The notes beneath the pieces were generated by a model. The model saw only the letters and a program-made list of their open reading frames with translations, was not told the origin of the DNA and ran no database searches. Made by a program: the position numbers and the translations under genes. Below are positions 36,480-45,371 of a DNA stretch of 45,371 nt, one piece after another. The stretch is from Paracoccaceae bacterium (lineage in GTDB: Bacteria; Pseudomonadota; Alphaproteobacteria; Rhodobacterales; Rhodobacteraceae). Location of the stretch: contig JAFMKS010000006.1 in NCBI GenBank assembly GCA_017852835.1, forward strand, positions 3,865 through 49,235. Reading direction: 5' to 3'. Every line of letters starts with the position of its first letter. Position 1 is the stretch's first letter.

Positions 36480-37304
36480 TAATTGCAATCTGTGAAAGCC
36501 CTGCTCAATCCAATCCAGCGTATCTTTGATGATCTGATCGGTTTTGCGGGTGTGGTGATAGCAGGCCCAAACGGGCAAGGATTGTTCAGGGATGTGCTCC
36601 ATGAAATCAAGGCGTGCGAAACGCTCTGCATAGCGCGACGGGAGTAGAGCTGCGCAAGCAGAGGTTCGCATCACCTCAACCGTCATATCCAGTGAATGCA
36701 GCGTGAATTGCGGCATGTCCCCAAATTCTGCAAAAATATCTGATGTTTCAACGGCTGCATCGACTCCATGTGCCGTTGCAATCCAGCCTGTTGCTGGGGC
36801 CTCTAGCAACACGTTGCGATAGGCCCGCACGCATAGGTCCACCATCTATTTGCGGATAATCCGTCCCTCGGTCGGGGCAACATGAGTTAGGATGATATCC
36901 GTTTCACCATAGGCAAGGCTTACTTGGCGAGAGCTGAGTGTCAAATTCAAGTTATGATAGTTTTGCGGAAAACTTGTGATGGTTTGCACAAGTTTTGCCT
37001 TCAACGTCGCTTCGTTTGCTTTGATACGCAAGATTTGGGTTTTCTGCTGTTCCATGGTTTCTGTCGCCGCACGTGAAATACGATCTTCGATCCGCACGGC
37101 GATTTGGGCCAATTCGCGTCCCATGTCGGTTGCGCGTCATTGCGTATTGTCACGTAGGAATATGGGTTCACCGGCCGCTTCCGTCAGGCGATCAATGCGC
37201 CGCGAAACTGTGGCCGTATTGGTGCCAAGAGCACGCGCCGCAGCAGTCATTGCTTGATACCGCTCTAGCGCAAGGCAAAACTTTAAATCGTCTCAATTTT
37301 GCAT
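36432..37304 (-). pseudogene. LysR-type regulator with three in-frame nonsense codons
   Basis: One reading frame runs from ATG 37304 to 36432 (about 290 codons, a full LysR length) with no frameshift but three stops: TGA at 37295-37293, TGA at 37139-37137 and TAG at 36848-36846. The first two fall where relatives have Trp (QN[W]DDLKFCLALERY and NTQ[W]RATDMGREL). The DNA-binding domain (MTAAARALGTNTATVSRRID) and effector domain (WIATAHGVDAAVETSDIF, FTLHSLDMTVEVMRTSACAA) are otherwise preserved. No target gene is obvious. The end overlaps the M32 gene. Confidence 0.9.
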
Positions 37305-37447
37305 ATGACACCTCATTCAATTTGTTCGGTTTGGTTAAGTACCAATATATTACCAAAAAAAGCAGAGGTCTCTCACCCCTAGGGATAAGTATGGAAAACA
37401 CGACGAAAGTTATAAAAAACTCATTCGTATCAATGAACGGATCAATG

Positions 37448-37480
37448 AAAAACTTTAGTCCGCATTTGGGTGTACTAAAG
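37448..37480 (-). terminator. Terminator of gyrA
   Basis: On the minus strand CTTTAGT (37480-37474) and ACTAAAG (37459-37453) form a 7-base stem, followed by TTTTTC, about 17 bases after the gyrA stop. A competing CCGCA/TGCGG pair lies inside the same stretch. Confidence 0.7.
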
Positions 37481-37496
37481 TGCGGAGTGATGGGGA

Positions 37497-40247
37497 TTAT
37501 GCGGTTTGATCACCGTCGATTACCTCGGCATCGTCTTCACCTTGATCTGCGATCCATGCAACAGAGACGACCGTTTCATCCGTTCCAGTGTTAAACACAC
37601 GTACCCCGCCTGCAGAGCGTGAGCGGAATGAAATGCCGTCCACAGGGACGCGAATGGATTGACCCTTGGATGTGACCAACATGATCTGGTCCTGCATCTC
37701 AACTGGGAAGGAGGCCACGATTTCACCGCCGCGCATTGCCTTGTCCATGGCTGCAACGCCCATGCCGCCGCGTCCACGTACGGGATAATCATGGCTTGAT
37801 GACGTTTTGCCTGATCCACCCTTTGTGATCGTTAGGATTAGGTTTTCAGCCGCTGACATTTCTGCATAGCGTTCTTGGGAAATTGTCGTGTTTTCGCTGA
37901 CGCCTTCTTCGTCGCTGCTGCCTTCTTCATCTACCATGCCCGCAATTGCGCGGCGCATTTTCAGATAGGCAGAGCGTTCGTCCGATGTCGCATCGAAATG
38001 GCGAATGATTGACATGGACACAACTCGGTCCTCACCGATTAGGCGAATACCCCGTACACCCGTTGATTTGCGCCCCTTGAACACACGCACGTCTGTGGTG
38101 GAAAAGCGGATCGCACGACCCGAATTTGTGAACAGCATCACATCATCATCTTCACCTGCAATACGCGCATTGACCAATTCGATCCCCTCGGGCAGGTCCA
38201 TCGCGATTTTGCCGTTTGAACGGACATTTGTGAAATCTGACAATGCATTTCGGCGAACGTCGCCCGCGGATGTGGCAAAGATAATTTGTAGGTTGTCCCA
38301 TTCCTCCTCGGGCACATCCACGGGCATAATCGCCGCGATGGACACACCAGTTGGGATGGGTAGGATATTCACAATGGCCTTGCCTTTGGCTGTACGACCG
38401 CCCTGTGGCAGGCGCCATGTTTTCAGTTTATAGGCCATCCCGTCAGTGGTGAAGAACAACAGTTGCGTATGCGTGTTGGCCACAAATAGGGTTGTGACCA
38501 CATCCTCGTCCTTGGTTTGCATCCCCGACAGGCCCTTACCGCCACGACGCTGCGCACGGAAATCGGCTAAGGGTGTGCGTTTGATGTATCCACCTGAGGT
38601 GACTGTCACGACCATATCTTCGCGCTCGATCAGGTCCTCATCTTCCATGTCGCCGGACCAATCGACGATCTCGGTGCGGCGGGGCACTGCGAATTGCTCT
38701 TTCACCTCTTCCAACTCGTTACGTATGATGCCCATGATGCGATCGCGCGACGCCAGGATTTCCAAATATTCGCGGATTTTGCCCGCCAATTCTTGGAGTT
38801 CATCGGTGACTTCTTTGACGCCGATCTGCGTCAAACGCTGCAGGCGTAATTCAAGGATCGCGCGGGCCTGTGTTTCAGATAGGTTATATGTCCCATCCTC
38901 ATTTATTGTATGCGTTGGATCATCGATCAGTTGGATGTATTCCGCAATGTCATGTGCGGGCCAACGGCGCGTCATCAATTTTTCACGCGCATCTGCGGCA
39001 TCTGCTGATCCGCGGATTGTGGCCACGACCTCATCCACGTTTGACACAGCAACCGCCAAACCACACAGAACGTGACTGCGTTCACGCGCTTTGCGCAATT
39101 CATAGGCCGTGCGGCGGGCAACAATCTCTTCACGGAAATCGATAAAGTTGGTCAGGAAGGTGCGCAGGGTCAGTTGCTCTGGTCGTCCACCGTTCAAGGC
39201 CAACATGTTACAGCCAAAGGATGTCTGCATCGGCGTAAAGCGATACAGTTGGTTCAATACAACCTCGGCCGTCGCATCGCGTTTTAATTCGACAACAACA
39301 CGCACACCATTGCGATCAGATTCGTCTTGAACATGTGCAATGCCTTCGATCTTTTTCTCGCGTACTTGTTCGGCAATTTTTTCAATCATCGAGGCTTTGT
39401 TTACCTGATAGGGGATTTCATCGATCACGATGGCATAGCGATCTTTGCGGATTTCTTCGACACGTGTTTTTGCGCGAATGATCACGCTGCCGCGTCCTTC
39501 GATATAGGCTTTGCGCGCGCCTGATCGGCCCAACATGATCCCGCCTGTGGGGAAATCGGGGCCAGGGACGTATTGAATTAATTCTTCGGATGACAGATCG
39601 GGATTGTCGATTAACCCCAATGTAGCATTAATCACTTCACCCAGATTGTGGGGTGGGATGTTGGTGGCCATGCCCACGGCAATACCACCCGCCCCATTGA
39701 CCAGCATATTCGGGAACCGCGCAGGCAAAACCGTTGGTTCCTGATCTTTACCGTCATAGTTGTCTTGGAAATTGACAGTATCCTTATCAATATCCGCTAA
39801 CAAAAATGCCGAGGGTTTATCCATTCGGACTTCTGTGTAACGCATGGCCGCTGGGTTATCCCCATCCATCGAACCAAAGTTACCTTGACCATCCAATAGG
39901 GGCAGGGACATCGAAAAATCCTGCGCCATGCGCACAAGTGCGTCATAAATCGCGCTATCCCCATGCGGGTGATATTTACCCATGACATCCCCAACAGGAC
40001 GCGCGGATTTGCGATAGGCCTTGTCATGCGTGTTTCCCGTTTCATGCATCGCATACAAAATGCGGCGATGCACAGGTTTCAAGCCATCGCGCAGATCAGG
40101 GATTGCACGGCTGACAATTACACTCATCGCGTAATCTAGATAAGATGTTTTCAGCTCATCCGTGATCGAAACAGAAGGCCCATCAAACTTCATTCTCTTG
40201 GGTTCGCTTTCTTCTTCTGCTTCTGGTGTTTCAGGTGTATTAGTCAC
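37497..40247 (-). CDS. gyrA: DNA gyrase subunit A
   Basis: A 916-residue type II topoisomerase subunit that cuts and rejoins DNA to introduce negative supercoils with GyrB. The quinolone-resistance region reads [20 protein letters not shown], so both classic positions (E. coli Ser83, Asp87) keep the sensitive residues. The catalytic Tyr is in [11 protein letters not shown]. The C-terminal beta-pinwheel carries the GyrA box as QRRGGKGL. There is an acidic N-terminal lead ([16 protein letters not shown]). The start is a GTG at 40247 with AGG about 9 bases ahead. Confidence 0.97.
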   Translation of the reverse strand: MTNTPETPEAEEESEPKRMKFDGPSVSITDELKTSYLDYAMSVIVSRAIPDLRDGLKPVHRRILYAMHETGNTHDKAYRKSARPVGDVMGKYHPHGDSAIYDALVRMAQDFSMSLPLLDGQGNFGSMDGDNPAAMRYTEVRMDKPSAFLLADIDKDTVNFQDNYDGKDQEPTVLPARFPNMLVNGAGGIAVGMATNIPPHNLGEVINATLGLIDNPDLSSEELIQYVPGPDFPTGGIMLGRSGARKAYIEGRGSVIIRAKTRVEEIRKDRYAIVIDEIPYQVNKASMIEKIAEQVREKKIEGIAHVQDESDRNGVRVVVELKRDATAEVVLNQLYRFTPMQTSFGCNMLALNGGRPEQLTLRTFLTNFIDFREEIVARRTAYELRKARERSHVLCGLAVAVSNVDEVVATIRGSADAADAREKLMTRRWPAHDIAEYIQLIDDPTHTINEDGTYNLSETQARAILELRLQRLTQIGVKEVTDELQELAGKIREYLEILASRDRIMGIIRNELEEVKEQFAVPRRTEIVDWSGDMEDEDLIEREDMVVTVTSGGYIKRTPLADFRAQRRGGKGLSGMQTKDEDVVTTLFVANTHTQLLFFTTDGMAYKLKTWRLPQGGRTAKGKAIVNILPIPTGVSIAAIMPVDVPEEEWDNLQIIFATSAGDVRRNALSDFTNVRSNGKIAMDLPEGIELVNARIAGEDDDVMLFTNSGRAIRFSTTDVRVFKGRKSTGVRGIRLIGEDRVVSMSIIRHFDATSDERSAYLKMRRAIAGMVDEEGSSDEEGVSENTTISQERYAEMSAAENLILTITKGGSGKTSSSHDYPVRGRGGMGVAAMDKAMRGGEIVASFPVEMQDQIMLVTSKGQSIRVPVDGISFRSRSAGGVRVFNTGTDETVVSVAWIADQGEDDAEVIDGDQTA

Positions 40248-40401
40248 GGAGTGTTGCCTGTGTTATTTACGCTATATTTTGTTATGTAGACCTATATCAG
40301 ACCGCCTATATTGGGTGCAATGTCTTTTCACTGAATCCTCGGAGGGATTGGAAAATAATCTATGATTTCTGACAAATTTTGGGATCCAGACACCCAAAAC
40401 G

Positions 40402-40426
40402 AAAAAGCCGACCACTGGGTCGGCTT
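40402..40426 (-). terminator. Terminator of the YSC84 lipoprotein gene
   Basis: AAGCCGACC (40405-40413) pairs with GGTCGGCTT (40418-40426) with a 4-base loop. On the minus strand it is followed by TTTTTCGTTTT, 24 bases after the gene's stop. Confidence 0.88.
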
Positions 40427-40449
40427 CTGGTGTTCGCATGATGAGAAGC

Positions 40450-41034
40450 TTATGGGAAAATACGTGTATATTTAGTGCCTTCCAATGTAGCACCAACGCG
40501 AATGCCAGCCTGGCCAAAAGACATTGCCACAACTTCGGACAACACTGTGGTTGTGTTCGCTCGCAACGTCTCACCCTGGCGTCCGCCTGTGAAATCAATG
40601 TTGCCTCCAACTTCAAAGCCCTGTGAATTACGGAAATTCGCCAATGCGTCATCTGTCATGAAAAATAGGACGTAAGCATATTGCTCTGCCCCAATTTGCA
40701 AACCCGTCGTTGCCAATGAGGTTGAGTAGTATTCTTGCGTTACGTTATCGACTCGCAATGCTCCCTTGCCATAGCCACCACCAAAACCAAAGCCTGCTTC
40801 TGTAATGAGAGGCATGATCAAAATTCCGGAGGCGCGTGCGCTAAGTTGCACAGTTTCTGGGTATTCCGAATACATCCGCTCTAACGTTGCATCCACTCTC
40901 GCTTCAATGCGCGCTGCTCCGTCTTCTGTATTTTGTTTTGGAAGCGCTTCTTTAACATGTTCAACTGCGGCACATCCTGCAACAGATGCCGCCAATATCA
41001 GCCCCGCAAATGCGCGTCGTGAAAAACGTTGCAT
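40450..41034 (-). CDS. YSC84/SYLF-domain lipoprotein
   Basis: A 194-residue exported lipoprotein. The signal peptide ends in a lipobox SVAGCAA with Cys21 as lipid anchor. From about residue 65 the SYLF domain begins: ILIMPLITEAGFGFGGGYGKGALR, YSTSLATTGLQIGAEQYAY, and NIDFTGGRQGETLRA. Eukaryotic SYLF domains bind phosphoinositides; the bacterial role is unknown, perhaps outer-membrane lipid contact. It lies 58 bases after hemB in the same direction. Confidence 0.88.
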   Translation of the reverse strand: MQRFSRRAFAGLILAASVAGCAAVEHVKEALPKQNTEDGAARIEARVDATLERMYSEYPETVQLSARASGILIMPLITEAGFGFGGGYGKGALRVDNVTQEYYSTSLATTGLQIGAEQYAYVLFFMTDDALANFRNSQGFEVGGNIDFTGGRQGETLRANTTTVLSEVVAMSFGQAGIRVGATLEGTKYTRIFP

Positions 41035-41092
41035 ATTAGTTTACCTGCTCGTTTGTTATTTTGCCTGAATATAACGCGTTTTCAGCGCGCTG

Positions 41093-42121
<1,029 letters not shown>

Positions 42122-42242
42122 TTACAAAATTGCACCAAAACGCAAAGGACCACAAGGTGTTAGCGCATGGATGCCCTTGCAAACCCCTGACGCCTCGCTA
42201 GGTTATGGCTCAGATGCGGCAGGAACGAAAAGGTCACGCAGA

Positions 42243-42752
42243 TTGAACCAGGTTGATACATATGCATTTAGCAGTATGTGGTTTTGGGCGTTGCTGGTCC
42301 TAATCTGGACGTTGATTACATCCCGCGTGATGGGATTGCCCTATTACTATTGGAAGCTTGGCAAAAATGCGGAAGCAGATGTCCAGGCGCGCATGATGGA
42401 TGCCACATTGCTGCAGGCGCAGGTGGCCCTGTCCTATTCCGAAATCCGCTATCCCAGTTTGAGCATGGGGGCTGTGTCTTTCGTGATCGCGCTCTGGGGG
42501 GTATCGGGGTTCTTATATGATCATGAACTGTTGCAGGCCACTTTTTTACTTTTTGTTCCGCTGCTAAGTGTTGTGCCATTGCGCTTATGGCTTGCGCGGA
42601 AGCTGGACGGCGCGGAGTTCACGTATGAAACCTATTACGGTTTAATTACGCGCTATAGACGCCTCTGTTTGATGGTGGCGGCCTTCACAATCTTTCTCAG
42701 TACCTTTTGGGGAATGATCTATAACCTTGAACATGCAAATATTTTGACCTAA
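42243..42752 (+). CDS. Membrane protein of a Rhodobacterales family, unknown
   Basis: A 169-residue protein with three to four membrane segments: SSMWFWALLVLIWTLITSRV, SLSMGAVSFVIALWGVSGF, ATFLLFVPLLSVVPLRLWL and CLMVAAFTIFLSTFWGMIY. Similar Rhodobacterales proteins are sometimes called SufBCD components, a label without support here. I chose the TTG at 42243 because AAAAGG lies about 10 bases before it and the protein then starts close to the first membrane helix; ATG 42171 would add 24 hydrophilic residues with no ribosome site. It is divergent from hemB and 30 bases before mfd. Confidence 0.6.
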   Translation: MNQVDTYAFSSMWFWALLVLIWTLITSRVMGLPYYYWKLGKNAEADVQARMMDATLLQAQVALSYSEIRYPSLSMGAVSFVIALWGVSGFLYDHELLQATFLLFVPLLSVVPLRLWLARKLDGAEFTYETYYGLITRYRRLCLMVAAFTIFLSTFWGMIYNLEHANILT

Positions 42753-42782
42753 CTCACGCAGGCTAAGCATCCAGGACAGGTT

Positions 42783-45371
42783 ATGAGCACGCAACACATT
42801 AAAATGGGCGGTGCGCCCGAAGGGTATGACGCCCAATTGGTTCTGCGCGAATTACATTCGCATGGGGAACCCGTGGTGCATATTGCACGGGACGATAAAC
42901 GCATGTCCGCCATGGCCGAGGCATTGGCGTTTTTCGCCCCTGATGTGCCCGTGATCAAATTTCCTGCGTGGGATTGTTTGCCCTATGATCGCGTGTCCCC
43001 GAATGCGGATGTCGCAGCCGCACGTATGGCGACTTTGGCCGCGTTGGTCCATGATATGCCCAAAGGCTTTGTTCTACTGACAACGATGAATGCCGCCACG
43101 CAGCGCATCCCTGCGCGTCACGTTTTGAAAGAGGCCGCTTTTCGCGCCGAAGTCGGGCGGCGTGTGGATGAGGCTGCATTGCGTAATTTCCTTGTGCGGA
43201 TGGGGTTTACGCAGGCGCCAACAGTGATGGAGCCGGGCGATTATGCTATTCGCGGCGGGATCATTGACATTTTCCCACCGGGTCACGCATCGCCTGTGCG
43301 CTTGGATTTATTTGGCGATGTTTTGGATGAGGCGCGGCGCTTTGACGTGGCCACACAGCGCACGACAGAAAAGCTTGAGCTTATCGAACTCGCCCCGGTG
43401 TCAGAGGTGATTTTGGATGATGCGGCCATTCGTCGATTTCGTCAAAATTACAGGATCGAATTTGGCGCTGCGCGCACTGATGATCCCCTCTATGAATCCG
43501 TTAGCGCGGGGCGCAAACATCAGGGTGTAGAACATTGGTTGCCGTTTTTTCACGACGGACTTGAAACCCTGTTTGATTATCTGGCCAAGGCGACCATCAC
43601 CATTGATGATCAGGTCACTGCCGCGCGCCTTTCGCGCTGGGATACAATTGTTGATCAATACGAAACGCGAAAAATTGCGATGGATCAAAAATCCCGTATT
43701 GATACGGTTTATAAACCCATTTCGCCTGAGCTGCTCTATATGGAGGACACGGCGTTTACCACGGCGCTTGACGGGCATCGGGTGATCGAATTTCACCCCC
43801 TTGCACAGGCCTCTGGCCCAGGGGTGGTCGATGCAGGCGGGCGCATTGGACGCAATTTTTCGCCCGAGCGTCAGTTGGAAAACGTCAGCCTTTTTGGTGC
43901 CTTAGCGGATCATGTTAAGAAGAAATCAGAAACGGCAGCTGTTGTCATCGCAAGTTATTCTGAAGGCGCGCGTGAACGTCTGAAAGGATTGATCGAGGAT
44001 GAAGGGATTGGCGAGGTGATCCCAATCCAAAACGGCACCCGCATCGGCAAACGGGGCATTCATCTGGCGGTTTGGGGGTTAGAGGCGGGATTTGAAACGC
44101 CTGAGCTGACCGTCATTTCCGAACAGGATGTTTTGGGTGATCGCCTGATCCGTCAGCCGAAAAAACGTCGCAAGGCCGAAAATTTCCTGACCGAGGTTCA
44201 AAGCCTGTCGCCCGGTGATTTGGTCGTGCATGTGGATCACGGTGTCGGTCGTTTTCATAGGTTGGAGGTGGTAACCGCCGCAGGGGCGGCGCATGAATGT
44301 TTGCTACTGGAATATGCGGAAAAATCACGCCTATATTTGCCTGTTGAAAACATTGAATTGCTGACCCGCTATGGCCACGAAGAAGGGCTGCTTGATCGTT
44401 TAGGCGGCGGGGCATGGCAGGCGAAAAAGGCCAAGCTGAAACAGCGCATTCGCGAAATGGCCGATCGTTTGATCCGCGTCGCGGCCGAACGCGCATTGCG
44501 GCGTGCCCCGATTATGTCACCACCCGATGGGATGTGGGATGCCTTTTCCGCACGCTTCCCCTATCAGGAAACAGATGATCAATTGCGCGCGATAGAAGAT
44601 GTGATTGCCGATTTGGATGCGGGTCATCCCATGGATCGTCTGATTTGTGGCGACGTGGGCTTTGGTAAAACTGAGGTCGCGTTGCGCGCGGCCTTTGTCG
44701 CGGCGATGTCAGGCCGTCAGGTTGCGGTGATCGCCCCCACAACGCTGCTTGCACGCCAACACGCGCTAAGTTTTCAGGAACGCTTCCGTGGTTTTCCCAT
44801 CCGCGTGCGTCAACTGTCCCGCTTTATATCAGGGAAAGAGGCAAGCCTGACACGTCAGGGATTGGCAGACGGCACCATTGACATTGTTGTTGGAACCCAC
44901 GCGGTTTTGGCCAAAACCGTCAAAATCGCAAACCTTGGGTTGTTGATTATTGATGAGGAACAACGTTTCGGTGTGCAGCATAAAGAACGTCTGAAACAGC
45001 TGCGCAGTGACATTCACGTGCTGACCCTGTCTGCAACACCCATCCCGCGGACATTGCAATTGTCGCTGACTGGGGTGCGGGATCTGTCCATTATCGGCAC
45101 GCCCCCTGTGGATCGCTTGGCCATTCGCACCTTTGTGAGTGAATTTGACCCAATTTCCATTCGCGAGGCATTGTTGCGCGAACATTATCGGGGTGGGCAA
45201 TCCTTTTACGTGGTGCCGCGGATCAAGGATTTGCCAGAGGTCGAAGAATTCCTAAAGGAACAATTACCCGAACTTTCCTATGTCGTGGCCCATGGTCAAA
45301 TGGCGGCGGGCGAATTGGATGACCGCATGAACGCGTTTTATGATGGGAAATACGATATCCTACTGGCCACA
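42783..45371 (+). CDS. mfd: Transcription-repair coupling factor (3' end outside window)
   Basis: 863 codons of Mfd are present to the window edge. The protein removes stalled RNA polymerase and brings UvrA to the lesion. The UvrB-like front (FPAWDCLPYDRVSPNADVAA, DYAIRGGIIDIFPPG) is followed by the polymerase-binding domain (PGDLVVHVDHGVGRFHRLE). Then come the RecG-like helicase motor with Walker A GDVGFGKTEV, the DEEQ box and SATPIPRTLQLSLTGVRD. The missing part is the rest of the second motor lobe and the TRG/C-terminal domain. Start at 42783 follows AGGACAGG. Confidence 0.96.
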   Translation, partial: MSTQHIKMGGAPEGYDAQLVLRELHSHGEPVVHIARDDKRMSAMAEALAFFAPDVPVIKFPAWDCLPYDRVSPNADVAAARMATLAALVHDMPKGFVLLTTMNAATQRIPARHVLKEAAFRAEVGRRVDEAALRNFLVRMGFTQAPTVMEPGDYAIRGGIIDIFPPGHASPVRLDLFGDVLDEARRFDVATQRTTEKLELIELAPVSEVILDDAAIRRFRQNYRIEFGAARTDDPLYESVSAGRKHQGVEHWLPFFHDGLETLFDYLAKATITIDDQVTAARLSRWDTIVDQYETRKIAMDQKSRIDTVYKPISPELLYMEDTAFTTALDGHRVIEFHPLAQASGPGVVDAGGRIGRNFSPERQLENVSLFGALADHVKKKSETAAVVIASYSEGARERLKGLIEDEGIGEVIPIQNGTRIGKRGIHLAVWGLEAGFETPELTVISEQDVLGDRLIRQPKKRRKAENFLTEVQSLSPGDLVVHVDHGVGRFHRLEVVTAAGAAHECLLLEYAEKSRLYLPVENIELLTRYGHEEGLLDRLGGGAWQAKKAKLKQRIREMADRLIRVAAERALRRAPIMSPPDGMWDAFSARFPYQETDDQLRAIEDVIADLDAGHPMDRLICGDVGFGKTEVALRAAFVAAMSGRQVAVIAPTTLLARQHALSFQERFRGFPIRVRQLSRFISGKEASLTRQGLADGTIDIVVGTHAVLAKTVKIANLGLLIIDEEQRFGVQHKERLKQLRSDIHVLTLSATPIPRTLQLSLTGVRDLSIIGTPPVDRLAIRTFVSEFDPISIREALLREHYRGGQSFYVVPRIKDLPEVEEFLKEQLPELSYVVAHGQMAAGELDDRMNAFYDGKYDILLAT

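Noticed and set aside
37137-37295. TGA read as Trp (recoded genetic code)
   Set aside because: Many intact genes in the window use TGG for Trp and TGA as a normal stop (for example the aminotransferase and the glycosylase), so the LysR stops are local mutations.
37073-37594. 173-residue plus-strand frame
   Set aside because: Covers the antisense of the LysR remnant and the end of gyrA; no family features.
38446-39075. 209-residue plus-strand frame
   Set aside because: It lies wholly inside gyrA on the other strand and is rich in Ser/Arg as expected for an antisense shadow; no ribosome site.

Overview
The window looks like chromosomal DNA of an alphaproteobacterium of the Rhodobacterales (Roseobacter/Rhodobacter group), of moderate GC. 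The evidence is the set of protein variants. L21 carries a helix-hairpin-helix tail, S9 has an N-terminal extension, the gene order is lysE-GNAT-GNAT-obgE-proB-proA, DUF3553 lies beside chpT, olsB-olsA are paired, and there is a DUF1127 protein and a pyrrolysine-free MttB homologue. The species cannot be fixed from the sequence.

Layout. 1-3758 (-): cysS, cimA and a squalene/phytoene synthase-family gene, probably one operon. 4000-5506 (+): an aminotransferase and a TfoX C-terminal-domain protein. 5509-6741 (-): an MFS transporter, divergent from cobK, an AlkA-type glycosylase and an esterase (6843-8868, +). 9012-9596: an HNH protein, convergent with speD-speE (spermidine synthesis). 11207-12907: a DUF1127 gene and a decayed MocR regulator around a shared palindrome. 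13190-14142: rplM-rpsI, then an SMR transporter, typA and an MttB-family gene preceded by a tiny upstream ORF. 18302-21352 is the least ordinary part: a dead lipoprotein gene, small proteins, an orphan response regulator, a dead gene of unusual type, a 380-base gene-poor stretch with hairpins, and a tail-anchored SAP/Rho-N-like protein. 21485-23465: a SoxW-like thioredoxin, a PaaI thioesterase and a DUF2059 protein. 23645-29785: rplU-rpmA, lysE, two GNATs (one broken), obgE, proB, proA. 29772-30594: broken chpT and DUF3553. 30711-33811: ornithine-lipid synthesis (olsB, olsA), a ThiE-like protein and a TrmJ-like methyltransferase. 33864-36479: ctaA and an M32 carboxypeptidase. 36432-37304: a LysR gene with three nonsense codons. 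37497-45371: gyrA, a YSC84 lipoprotein, hemB, a membrane protein and mfd (cut by the window edge).

The intact genes are mostly core functions: translation, replication and repair, amino-acid, polyamine, haem and lipid synthesis. Against this, six genes are broken: a MocR regulator, a lipoprotein, a small NHLP-leader-like protein, a GNAT, the phosphotransferase ChpT and a LysR regulator. Three of the six are regulators or signalling proteins, and remains of all six can still be read. This suggests recent, continuing loss of regulatory and accessory functions.

I saw no insertion sequence, prophage, CRISPR array, rRNA or tRNA. I did not find a clear new defence or biosynthetic system. The most interesting items are the frameshifted chpT, the three-nonsense LysR gene, the upstream ORF of the MttB gene, the L21 tail with its exact 45-base repeat, the dead NHLP-leader-like gene, and leader structures before rplU, rplM and speD.
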